Below, piece by piece: positions 31,780 to 39,764 of a DNA stretch of 64,000 nucleotides. How positions within the stretch are numbered: the first letter of the stretch is position 1; every line of letters starts with the position of its first letter. The DNA comes from Pedobacter foliorum. GTDB lineage: Bacteria > Bacteroidota > Bacteroidia > Sphingobacteriales > Sphingobacteriaceae. Under the pieces are notes generated by a model that did not search any database, had not been told where the DNA came from, and saw only the letters and a list, made by a program, of their open reading frames with translations. A program made the translations under genes and the position numbers. The stretch spans positions 62,001 through 126,000 of the forward strand of contig NZ_JABSNU010000007.1 of NCBI RefSeq assembly GCF_013266735.1, in the 5' to 3' direction.

Positions 31780-34700
31780 ATGAAAAAAATTAATGAGGCT
31801 AACCGCCTTATGAAAATAATTATGCGTACAAGCTTAATAATTAGTGTCATCTCATTGATCTCCATTCAGTTGGTAGTGGCTTCTGCAGTACGTGGTCAAA
31901 GCGGATTGGATAAACGCATCAGTATCAACATGCGTAATGTGGCTTTCGCAGACCTGCTTAAGGAAATTGAAAAGAAAACAGGGGTCAGTTTTGTTTATAC
32001 CAACAAGGAAACTATAGATACAAAAGTAACTGTTAACGATGAGACCAAAACTGCAAGGACGATATTGACTCCTTTATTGCAAAAAAACAACCTGCGACTT
32101 ATTGAAGACGGAACAATGGTTGTACTTAAAAAAGCAGAATTGCAGGTACGTGCTGCAAAGCCAGGTGCGGCTGTAGGCTATGTAAAGGATAAGGTAACTA
32201 ACCAGACTTTGCCTTATGCAACTGTGATATTGAAAGAAACCAACCAAAAATATGTTACCGATGCCAATGGCTATTTTGTAATCAACAACCTAAAGCCCGG
32301 AAAAGCAACGCTTCTGGTAAACTATATTGGTTACGTAGCAACATCGTTTCCGGTGGATATACAAGATGGTGAAACTGCAAAATTGGAGTTGAAACTGGAG
32401 AGCCAGAGTAACGACATGAAAGGCATTTCGGTAACCGGGATTAGGAGAGGGGAAGCCATTGCTTTGAGTAATATGCGCAATGCAGATAACATTAAATATG
32501 TACTTTCTCAGGAGCAGATTGAGCGTTTTCCTGATGCTACTGTTGGTGAAGCGATGCAGCGTGTACCGGGTATTGCGATGGACTATAGCTATGGTTTACC
32601 AAGAAACATCATCATCAGGGGGCTGGATCAGAGTATGGGCTCTATCACACTAAACGGAAACAGATTACCTTCTACACAAACCAACTCCAGGGATATTGAC
32701 CTCAACGGTATTCTATCGTCGACAGTTGAGGCCATAGAGGTTAATAAAACACTGACTCCTGATATGGATGCTGATGGAACTTCAGGTTCGGTTAACATCA
32801 TTTCTAAAACACCAAAATCGGGCAGCCAGCAAATGCAGGTGAAAGGTTCTTTTGGTAATAATTTTCTGTTAGGCAAGCAAAACTTTGATGGCTCATTTGA
32901 TTTTGGCCGCAGAGATAATAAATGGGCTTACCTGATTGGCGTAAACTATAGCAATACCTATAGAGGGGAAGACAGGGTTCAGAAAGATTATGATATGTAC
33001 GAGATTGCAGGGGTAGAGAAAATGAAGCTATCTAACCTTGAACTGGAAGGATCAGATCTGCATCGTGAGAACCTTGGACTGCAAGCTGAACTGAGCTATT
33101 TCCCTACGGAGAAGATCCAGATTTATGGAAGAACTTCTTACAACAAGTTTTATGAACTACAAACAAGGGGAACGAAAAGTTATAACATTGGGGAGTACAC
33201 AGATGAAAATACTGCTACAGGCATTAGTATAGGCGCTAGTGGTTCACCTAGAGACTATCATAGAGATCTGCTTAGTTTTTCAGTTGGGACTAAAGCGATT
33301 GTGAATAACTGGAGGATGAATTTGGACCTCACCTATGCTAGTGGTTTATACGATCAGCCAATCTACTATGACGGATATTTTACTTATGGTGGTTTAAATG
33401 CGGGTATCGATATCAGCGATCCACGTGCTCCGCAATTTGCTTTTACCAATGGTGATGTAAACAATGCTGCTAACTACACCACCTCTTCTTATGTAAACAG
33501 ACATCAGATCGCTCATGACAAGGATGGTCAGGGATCGTTTAATGTGCAGCGAACTTTTAACCTCAGCCAAAAAAACAAACTGATGCTTAAGTTTGGCGGG
33601 CGTTACCGGTATAAGGAAGATGATCATACCAGAGATTATTTCCAGTATATATTGAAGACAGGTAAAGTATCAATGGATAATTTCTTGTCTGATTATTCCA
33701 GAAAGGATTATTTCAATGGTAGATATGACCTTTCTGGGGCTATTGCCAATGGTTACCTGATGGAAGACTATTATCAGAAAAACCTGTCACTTTTTGAAAG
33801 TGACGAGACCTATATCAGACAAAATACAGATCCGGATTCTTATAGTGGTAAGGAAACTATGGGAGCAGGTTATGTAATGGGTAAATTGACATTGGATAAG
33901 CTTGACATCATTACCGGGCTGAGGTATGAACGCACAGGCTTTGACTACAGAGGTAACATTGTATCGTTTGACAATCAGGGTAAATATGTAAGCACCAATA
34001 AAGTGAACACCAAGTCGGCATTTGATGGCTTCTTTCCTAGTCTGAACCTGAAGTACGCCATCGATCAGCGTACCAATGTAAGGGCAGCAGTTACGAGGTC
34101 ACTTTCCCGTCCCGGTTATTATGACTTGGTACCATGGCAGGAAGTGGAGCCAAGAAGAAAGCGAATGAAGATGGGAAATCCTGAGTTGGATCAGGCTACT
34201 TCCACCAATGTGGATTTCATATTTGAGCACTACTTGAAATCACTTGGTTTATTATCAGGAGGTATCTTTTATAAGAACATAGAAAATTACATTTATCAAA
34301 GTATTTATACCCAACAAGGTGGTCAGTTTGATAAGTATCAGGTAACGCAGACTGTAAACGGTGCAAACGCACATGTCTACGGTTATGAAATTGCCTGGCA
34401 GCAGCAGCTAACTTTCTTACCTGGATTTTTGAATGGTTTGGGTATCTATGGAAACTTTACACAAATTCAGTCGAAGTTTAAGGTACCTGGTATTGTGAGT
34501 GAGCGTACTGTACGTTTGCCGTCTATGCGACCTAAGGTAGGTAATGCATCATTGTCTTATGAGAAATATGGTTTTTCCGGCCGTATATCGCTGAATTTCT
34601 ATGATACTTTTATTAGTGAGCTTGCAGAGGAACAGGCCAATGACCTGATGGAAAAAGGCAGAATGCAGCTTGACTTCTCCGCTTCGCAGCGCATTAATAA

Positions 34701-34836
34701 GAAGTTTACCATTTTTATGGGGATTAGCAACATCAATAATGCCCAAACTATCCTGGATTATGGTGATGGAAGACCAAATGATCATAAATACTTTTCTACA
34801 TGGGCCAATGCAGGCTTTAAATACAATCCTTTTTAA
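31780..34836 (+). CDS. TonB-dependent outer-membrane receptor with STN signalling domain
   Basis: A 1018-residue receptor. Domains in order: a signal region, then an STN (secretin/TonB short N-terminal) domain at about 40-110 (ISINMRNVAFADLLKEIEKKTGVSFVY); a carboxypeptidase-regulatory-like domain at about 130-215 (TLPYATVILKETNQKYVTDANGYFVI); the plug (ATVGEAMQRVPGIAMDYSYGLPRNIIIRGLDQSMGSITLNGNRLP); and a 22-strand-type barrel ending in aromatic F (WANAGFKYNPF). The STN domain marks it as the sensor for the FecR/sigma pair upstream. No SusD partner follows. Instead its stop codon overlaps the start of a secreted acid phosphatase, so a phosphorylated substrate is likely (inference). ATG 31780 is chosen because the upstream in-frame TTG 31729 gives an atypical N-terminus. 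Confidence 0.93.
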   Translation: MKKINEANRLMKIIMRTSLIISVISLISIQLVVASAVRGQSGLDKRISINMRNVAFADLLKEIEKKTGVSFVYTNKETIDTKVTVNDETKTARTILTPLLQKNNLRLIEDGTMVVLKKAELQVRAAKPGAAVGYVKDKVTNQTLPYATVILKETNQKYVTDANGYFVINNLKPGKATLLVNYIGYVATSFPVDIQDGETAKLELKLESQSNDMKGISVTGIRRGEAIALSNMRNADNIKYVLSQEQIERFPDATVGEAMQRVPGIAMDYSYGLPRNIIIRGLDQSMGSITLNGNRLPSTQTNSRDIDLNGILSSTVEAIEVNKTLTPDMDADGTSGSVNIISKTPKSGSQQMQVKGSFGNNFLLGKQNFDGSFDFGRRDNKWAYLIGVNYSNTYRGEDRVQKDYDMYEIAGVEKMKLSNLELEGSDLHRENLGLQAELSYFPTEKIQIYGRTSYNKFYELQTRGTKSYNIGEYTDENTATGISIGASGSPRDYHRDLLSFSVGTKAIVNNWRMNLDLTYASGLYDQPIYYDGYFTYGGLNAGIDISDPRAPQFAFTNGDVNNAANYTTSSYVNRHQIAHDKDGQGSFNVQRTFNLSQKNKLMLKFGGRYRYKEDDHTRDYFQYILKTGKVSMDNFLSDYSRKDYFNGRYDLSGAIANGYLMEDYYQKNLSLFESDETYIRQNTDPDSYSGKETMGAGYVMGKLTLDKLDIITGLRYERTGFDYRGNIVSFDNQGKYVSTNKVNTKSAFDGFFPSLNLKYAIDQRTNVRAAVTRSLSRPGYYDLVPWQEVEPRRKRMKMGNPELDQATSTNVDFIFEHYLKSLGLLSGGIFYKNIENYIYQSIYTQQGGQFDKYQVTQTVNGANAHVYGYEIAWQQQLTFLPGFLNGLGIYGNFTQIQSKFKVPGIVSERTVRLPSMRPKVGNASLSYEKYGFSGRISLNFYDTFISELAEEQANDLMEKGRMQLDFSASQRINKKFTIFMGISNINNAQTILDYGDGRPNDHKYFSTWANAGFKYNPF

Positions 34837-36110
34837 TGATGAAGAACATTACCAGAGAAATTATCACGGTCATTATAGTCCTTCTAGGCTTTCAACTAGC
34901 TAAAGGGCAATCACTCAAAGCGTCAGCTTTTCCTGATCGCATTATTCTGACCTGGTCGGCGGATCCTACGACCACTCAGTCGGTTACCTGGCGCACCGAC
35001 ACTACTGTACATAAAAGTTATGCGCAGGTATTGATGGAAGACAGCTCACCTGATCTTGAAAAAGACAATTCCGGAGAATTTGTTGCCCTTACAACTTCCC
35101 TGCAGGGGGCCGAATACGAAAAAGCGAATTATCATAGTGCCACCATGATGGGCTTGAAACCTGATCAGGTTTATACCTACCGCGTAGGGGATGGCAAGAA
35201 CTGGAGCGAATGGTTTCAGTTCCGTACTGCACCTGCAAAGGTGAAACCTTTTTCATTCATTTATTTGGGTGATGCTCAAAATGACATCAAGTCAAAATGG
35301 TCGAGGGTAATCAGAAGGGCCTTTGCTACTCATGGTGATGCGCGCTTTATTGTTCATGCAGGCGACCTGATCAATCGCTCAAATAATGACAATGAATGGG
35401 GAGAATGGCATTTTGGCGCTGGTTTCATTAATGGAATGATTCCGAGTATTCCTTCATCGGGAAATCATGAATATTTTAGAGATGAACAAAAGGTGTTGAC
35501 CCTTGATCCCCATTGGCGGTCTCAGTATACTTTGCCAGAGAACGGCCCTAAAGGTTTGGAAGAATCTGTTTACTACATCGATTATGCCAATGTTCGTCTC
35601 ATTTCATTGAACTCTCAGATGATCGTACTTGATTCCAACTCCATGAAGATTCAGGCTGAATGGTTGGAAGGGGTATTAAAGAACAATCCAAAGCAATGGA
35701 CCATGATCACTTATCATCACCCAATCTACTCAACAGCAAAAGGCAGAGACAATAAGGAATTCAGGGACTTATTTAAGCCCTTGTTTGATAAATACCATGT
35801 AGACCTATTGATGCAGGGACATGACCATACTTACAGTCGTGGGCAGAATTTACCTACTGGTGTATCAGGAAAGGTTGGAGGCCCGATGTATGTGGTTTCA
35901 GTGGCCGGGCCAAAAATGTACAAAATAGATGTGTCACCAAGGTGGATGGACGTATTTGCAGAAAATACCCAACTGTTCCAAATTATATCGGTTGACAATG
36001 ATAAACTGGTCTATACTGCCTATAAAGCTTCCGGAGAGGTTTTTGACTCTTTTAGTCTTAAAAAAACGAATAAAGAGAAAGCAGCTGTATTTACAGATTT
36101 AAAAAAGTAA
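34836..36110 (+). CDS. Secreted purple acid phosphatase-like metallophosphoesterase
   Basis: A 424-residue protein with signal peptide MMKNITREIITVIIVLLGFQLAKGQ. An N-terminal fibronectin-like domain (about 30-130, DRIILTWSADPTTTQSVTWRTD) is typical of purple acid phosphatases. The di-metal catalytic motifs follow: FIYLGDAQND near 145, FIVHAGDLINR near 170, SSGNHEYF near 207, MITYHHPIYS near 290 and LMQGHDHTYSRG near 326. It should release phosphate from organic esters outside the inner membrane. Its start overlaps the receptor's stop by 1 bp, so the two are coupled: cleavage and uptake of the same substrate are the simplest reading. An intrinsic terminator follows. Confidence 0.93.
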   Translation: MMKNITREIITVIIVLLGFQLAKGQSLKASAFPDRIILTWSADPTTTQSVTWRTDTTVHKSYAQVLMEDSSPDLEKDNSGEFVALTTSLQGAEYEKANYHSATMMGLKPDQVYTYRVGDGKNWSEWFQFRTAPAKVKPFSFIYLGDAQNDIKSKWSRVIRRAFATHGDARFIVHAGDLINRSNNDNEWGEWHFGAGFINGMIPSIPSSGNHEYFRDEQKVLTLDPHWRSQYTLPENGPKGLEESVYYIDYANVRLISLNSQMIVLDSNSMKIQAEWLEGVLKNNPKQWTMITYHHPIYSTAKGRDNKEFRDLFKPLFDKYHVDLLMQGHDHTYSRGQNLPTGVSGKVGGPMYVVSVAGPKMYKIDVSPRWMDVFAENTQLFQIISVDNDKLVYTAYKASGEVFDSFSLKKTNKEKAAVFTDLKK

Positions 36111-36159
36111 AAGGATGGACTCCCAGATACCCGCCAGACGCGAAGTCTAAAGAAAAATT

Positions 36160-36192
36160 AAAGGGTTGCTGTTTATGGAGCAACCCTTTTTT
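36160..36192 (+). terminator. Rho-independent terminator after the phosphatase gene
   Basis: AAAGGGTTGCT (36160-36170), loop GTTTATGG, AGCAACCCTTT (36179-36189), and a T run to 36192. It closes the sigma/FecR/receptor/phosphatase operon. Confidence 0.9.
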
Positions 36193-36304
36193 GAGTATCA
36201 GTAGGATAGCATCGTACGATGGGTTCATCCAGGAAATTCTAAATGATCTATTTAAAGCAGAATGTATTTTAAAGTAAAACCTCCCGCTAAAAAAAGAGGA
36301 AACG

Positions 36305-37678
36305 CTAAGGCATTTTCTCAAATTCTACCCGGCGGTTATTTGCTTTGTTCTGCGGAGAACTGTTGGCTAAAAGTGGCATTGTTTCACCTTTGCCATCTGT
36401 TTCAAAAGCTGCTGTATTTACACCGAAGTCTTTACTAAGGGTATTTTTTACTGCAATGGCTCTTTTTTTAGAGAGTTCTAAATTGGTCGCAGCATCTCCA
36501 TCGTTATCAGTATGGCCAGTTATTCTGATTTTTATATCTCCAGCCTGCGTCAATACACCCGCAATTTCTTTTAGCGCACCAAATGATTCGGGTTTAATCA
36601 CATCCGAATTCACATCAAACAAAATAGCTGTGCTTACCAGTTTCCCCTGGGTTAAAAGTTTGCTTTTGGTATCGGGGTTGCCAATTGCTAAACGGATGTT
36701 AGAGATAAATAACAAGCCACCCCAACTCAGTGAAGGAGCTTTAAAGAGCAGGGCATTTAGGTTCGTATTGTCGGCCAGAATAGCATTTAGATCTAAGATT
36801 TTATTTTCATTTACATATACCCTGACGCGCTGTTTTTGCCTCCAGATGGATATTTTTGCCAGTCTTTCTTCTGGAGTAGACCTGAAATTTGGAATGGCAT
36901 AATCCCCTTTTGCATCCGGCTGTCCCGGAGAAATATATTGATAGTTGCCATAAGCTTTTAGGCTTTCATATTCTGCCGAACCTGGTTGAAGATATAGCCA
37001 GAGCACAGCATTTTTAGGGTCACCTAAATTTGAATTGTTGTTATCTTTATAAAACGAATTGCCATTTTTCACTTCTGCTAAGGCCAGACTAAAGGGAAAA
37101 CCTTTTGGGTAAGGCGATGAGACGAGTAGATCAAATTGTATGGTGAAATTTTCGGGCATTTTCTCTATTTCCTTGATCATAAAATTGGATTGCGTTCCAA
37201 GTTTTAACCAGTTGCCAGGTTTGCCATCCACCGTAACCACCTCACCCGAACCATTGGTGTACCAGCGGTCTGGAAAATCGCCAATGGCATCTGAAGCAAA
37301 ATCGTCCCAAACAATTATTTTTTCTCCGGGTACAAAATCAAATTTGGAGCGATAACTTTTTTGATTGACAGGGCCGCTGGGTGCTGCCGGCACGTTCGTT
37401 TCTTCATGAGATTTATCGACAGGCATGGCCATTGACTGCTCGCTGTTGGTTGTTGTAGCTTTCGTAGCAACTCCTTTTATATTGTCAACCACCTCATCTG
37501 CTTTTTTATCGAGCTCCTGGTCGACCTTAGCATCAATCTTATTCTTTTCGTTAGCTATTTTTTTATCTACAGCCTGATCTACTTTCTTTTTGATCTGGTC
37601 ACCAAGTTTTTTAAATATTTGTGCTTGTGCTGTATTTAACATCAACAAACAGGCAATTGCCAATATCGATTTTTTCAT
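36305..37678 (-). CDS. OmpA-family peptidoglycan-associated outer-membrane protein
   Basis: A 457-residue exported protein with signal peptide MKKSILAIACLLMLNTAQAQ. A Lys/Asp-rich helical stretch (about 25-75, KKLGDQIKKKVDQAVDKKIANEKNKIDAKVDQEL) looks like a coiled coil. A central concanavalin/LamG-like beta domain starts at DDFASDAIGDFPDRWYTNG. The C-terminal OmpA domain (about 345-457) has AILFDVNSDVIKPES and the peptidoglycan-contact region ITGHTDNDGDAATNLELSKKRA ending NNRRVEF. It should tether the outer membrane to peptidoglycan. It is the last gene of a minus-strand cluster with two orphan secreted proteins and a large TPR protein, divergent from a two-component system. Confidence 0.9.
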   Translation of the reverse strand: MKKSILAIACLLMLNTAQAQIFKKLGDQIKKKVDQAVDKKIANEKNKIDAKVDQELDKKADEVVDNIKGVATKATTTNSEQSMAMPVDKSHEETNVPAAPSGPVNQKSYRSKFDFVPGEKIIVWDDFASDAIGDFPDRWYTNGSGEVVTVDGKPGNWLKLGTQSNFMIKEIEKMPENFTIQFDLLVSSPYPKGFPFSLALAEVKNGNSFYKDNNNSNLGDPKNAVLWLYLQPGSAEYESLKAYGNYQYISPGQPDAKGDYAIPNFRSTPEERLAKISIWRQKQRVRVYVNENKILDLNAILADNTNLNALLFKAPSLSWGGLLFISNIRLAIGNPDTKSKLLTQGKLVSTAILFDVNSDVIKPESFGALKEIAGVLTQAGDIKIRITGHTDNDGDAATNLELSKKRAIAVKNTLSKDFGVNTAAFETDGKGETMPLLANSSPQNKANNRRVEFEKMP

Positions 37679-37686
37679 GTCTTTTT

Positions 37687-37735
37687 AAATTAGATGTTTT
37701 GTATAGGACTATTTTCCGAGCATATTTTTTAATGT
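37687..37735. repeat. Duplicated intergenic/gene-end segment, copy 1
   Basis: On the minus strand ATTAAAAAATATGCTC is followed by AAAATAG, ATACAAAACAT and TTTAAAAA just before the OmpA gene start. The order and most bases recur before the next gene upstream (38672-38726). Copy 1 includes the last codons and stop of the 314-residue protein. Confidence 0.55.
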
Positions 37736-38653
37736 TGAAATCTGAATGGCCTTCAGCATTGCCGCTATATTGCTGATGTACACTTTGTCTGTTTTATCCA
37801 CGTTGACACATACTTCAAAAAACTGGACTGAGGATTTCGGTAGTTTGGTGTTGAAATAGTTAAGATTAGGGACAATAGGTATTGTTTTATATTTGCTGTC
37901 TTTATCCGTAAATCCCTTGAATTCATTGGCAAATGGTGCACCTTCAATTACGGCTATTTCATCGCGCTCCTTTGCAGAAAGGCTGTTTAATAGTTCTTCA
38001 TTTTTTTTCAGCAGGTCCTTATTCAACACATTCTCATAGGGAAGCTTGATTCCTTCTAAAATGGCTGCTCGCCGCCATTCTAAATAAGCCTGTTTGGTTA
38101 AATAATTAAAGGGCAATTTGCCATCATAGGTAATCAACCATGAATATGCATTCCGGTCATCGCCTCCTCTTAAATTAAAAAAGTAATAGCCCTCTTTCTG
38201 AACCGGAAATTCTGTGATATAGGCCAATGGCTCATTGGGTTCGTTCAAAGTGAAAGCCTCAGAACCATTGGCAATTATACGAATGTTGGTGTTACTGGAT
38301 GTAGTGGGTTGATAGGGTTTTGCGCTACCTGCTTCATTTAAATTGTATTTTAAAAAATAAACCTGGTAACTGAAATAATTGCAAGGATTTGGTGGATTGT
38401 TTTTAACATAGGAAAAACTGTAATCGGCCAGCATGCCCATGGGGCTGAAGCTTTGTTTAACCATGTTGTGTATGGCAGCAGTGATGGTCTTTTCTTTGGC
38501 AACTTCTGCCGCTGTACCGCTGATGGAATTACCCAAGGCTCTGTTTTTCCAGATACCAGGCTCTTTGATCAGGTCCGTTTCAAACCTGCGCTGCGCTTTT
38601 AAATGGATTGTTGCCATTAACATGATCAGTATGGCTGTTAAATATGTTTTCAT
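37709..38653 (-). CDS. Secreted protein of unknown function (314 aa)
   Basis: A 314-residue protein with signal peptide MKTYLTAILIMLMATIHLKAQ. I do not recognise a family. It has an ordered-looking middle section (NIRIIANGSEAFTLNEPNEPLAYITEFPVQKEGYYFFNLRGGDD) likely to be beta-rich, then a helical stretch with charged residues (LNKDLLKKNEELLNSLSAKERDEIAV). The segment CVNVDKTDKVYISNIAAMLKAIQISTLKNML forms the C-terminus. It lies between the OmpA-type gene (30 bp downstream) and a lipocalin-like secreted protein, probably in one transcript. Role unknown; envelope location is supported by the signal peptide. Confidence 0.8.
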   Translation of the reverse strand: MKTYLTAILIMLMATIHLKAQRRFETDLIKEPGIWKNRALGNSISGTAAEVAKEKTITAAIHNMVKQSFSPMGMLADYSFSYVKNNPPNPCNYFSYQVYFLKYNLNEAGSAKPYQPTTSSNTNIRIIANGSEAFTLNEPNEPLAYITEFPVQKEGYYFFNLRGGDDRNAYSWLITYDGKLPFNYLTKQAYLEWRRAAILEGIKLPYENVLNKDLLKKNEELLNSLSAKERDEIAVIEGAPFANEFKGFTDKDSKYKTIPIVPNLNYFNTKLPKSSVQFFEVCVNVDKTDKVYISNIAAMLKAIQISTLKNMLGK

Positions 38654-38671
38654 TGGATTTTAATTAACTGG

Positions 38672-38726
38672 TTTTTAAATGCTTTGTACATGGCTATTTT
38701 TTTTGAGCATATTTTTTATTGCTGGA
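38672..38726. repeat. Duplicated intergenic segment, copy 2
   Basis: On the minus strand CAATAAAAAATATGCTC, AAAAATAG, TGTACAAAGCAT and TTTAAAAA occur in the same order and spacing as copy 1 at 37687-37735. Here the segment is wholly non-coding, between the stop of the 340-residue gene and the start of the 314-residue gene. Confidence 0.55.
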
Positions 38727-38731
38727 GTTTC

Positions 38732-39754
38732 CTATTGGTTCGGCAATGTGATAACTATATTGTTTGTAGAAATGGGGGAATAATACCAGGCATTGGCAAA
38801 AGTTTTATTATTGCTGTAGGGGCCGTCTCTTTGTGTTGATGTATTGTTTTGTAAAACGAGATTCCAGACTTGAATCCCAGAGAAATAATGTTTGGTAAAC
38901 TGGTAAGTTGTTTTTTCCAGGTTTCTTTTTTGAGAGGAGATCAGCTGGCCCCATTTATCACCTCCATCTTTTTTACTCCAGGCTTCAATCACACTTTCTT
39001 GCGGTATGATGGTCATATGGTTGCCACTGATCTGGTAAGTACCGGTTTCTTTTACTAAAAGAATTTTAGCCATCGACATACCGAAAGTTTTGGAAACAAA
39101 ATGATAAGTACCATTTTTATTAAATGAGTACTGGTCAGCGGTGTAACCTGCAATAGAGGTGGCGTAGGCATCATGGTAAGATGGATTTACACTTCCTGTT
39201 TTTCCCCAGGTTCCAAGGATAGAATTTTCATCGTTGTTAGTGTTTGGGGTTTGTGCAGCAACAATGTCGGGTTTGATTAAATCAACTGATGCCAGTAATG
39301 TTTCAATATCTTTTAGATAATCCAGGCTGTTGGTGGTAGCTACAATGCTTGTGCAGCGGTTGTATCCAGTCGCAGTAGTAAGAAATACGATCGCTTCATT
39401 TTGATTAAAAGCAAATTTTGCAGCACCTGCTTTTATTTTCCAGCCCTTGGTTTCTGAGCGCTCATTTAGCATTGGAGCCTGGGTAGGTTTGTAATTTTTC
39501 ACAATCAGTTCCTGCCATTCGCTTTCAAAATCCTGTTCAATACTTCCTTTGCTAGTGGCGCTTTTTACGATATTAATACGGGACCAGTTTTGGGTTGTTT
39601 CATTTGTTATGGTATAACTGATTACATTTTCGGTCACCTCTTTTTTCCAATTTATCGGTGGAGTGTAAGTAATTATATCAAAGGTCTCCTTTTGCGCAAA
39701 CAAACAGTCCGAAAAGAAAGTGAGCAGGAGTAAGAAAGTAATTGATTTCATCAT
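38732..39754 (-). CDS. Secreted protein with C-terminal lipocalin-like domain (340 aa)
   Basis: A 340-residue protein with a signal peptide ending near FSDCLFAQ (about residue 20). The N-terminal half (25-160) resembles small PsbP-like domains found in Bacteroidota (ITYTPPINWKKEVTENVISYTITNETTQNWSRINIVKS), and the C-terminal half (from SILGTWGKTGS, about 185) has the lipocalin-like pattern GTW...YSFNKNGTYHF...GTYQISGNHMTIIP. Both likenesses are by pattern only. It follows the TPR/coiled-coil gene after 10 bp and precedes the 314-residue secreted protein, so it is probably part of one envelope operon. Confidence 0.78.
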   Translation of the reverse strand: MMKSITFLLLLTFFSDCLFAQKETFDIITYTPPINWKKEVTENVISYTITNETTQNWSRINIVKSATSKGSIEQDFESEWQELIVKNYKPTQAPMLNERSETKGWKIKAGAAKFAFNQNEAIVFLTTATGYNRCTSIVATTNSLDYLKDIETLLASVDLIKPDIVAAQTPNTNNDENSILGTWGKTGSVNPSYHDAYATSIAGYTADQYSFNKNGTYHFVSKTFGMSMAKILLVKETGTYQISGNHMTIIPQESVIEAWSKKDGGDKWGQLISSQKRNLEKTTYQFTKHYFSGIQVWNLVLQNNTSTQRDGPYSNNKTFANAWYYSPISTNNIVITLPNQ

Positions 39755-39764
39755 CTTTAATTTT

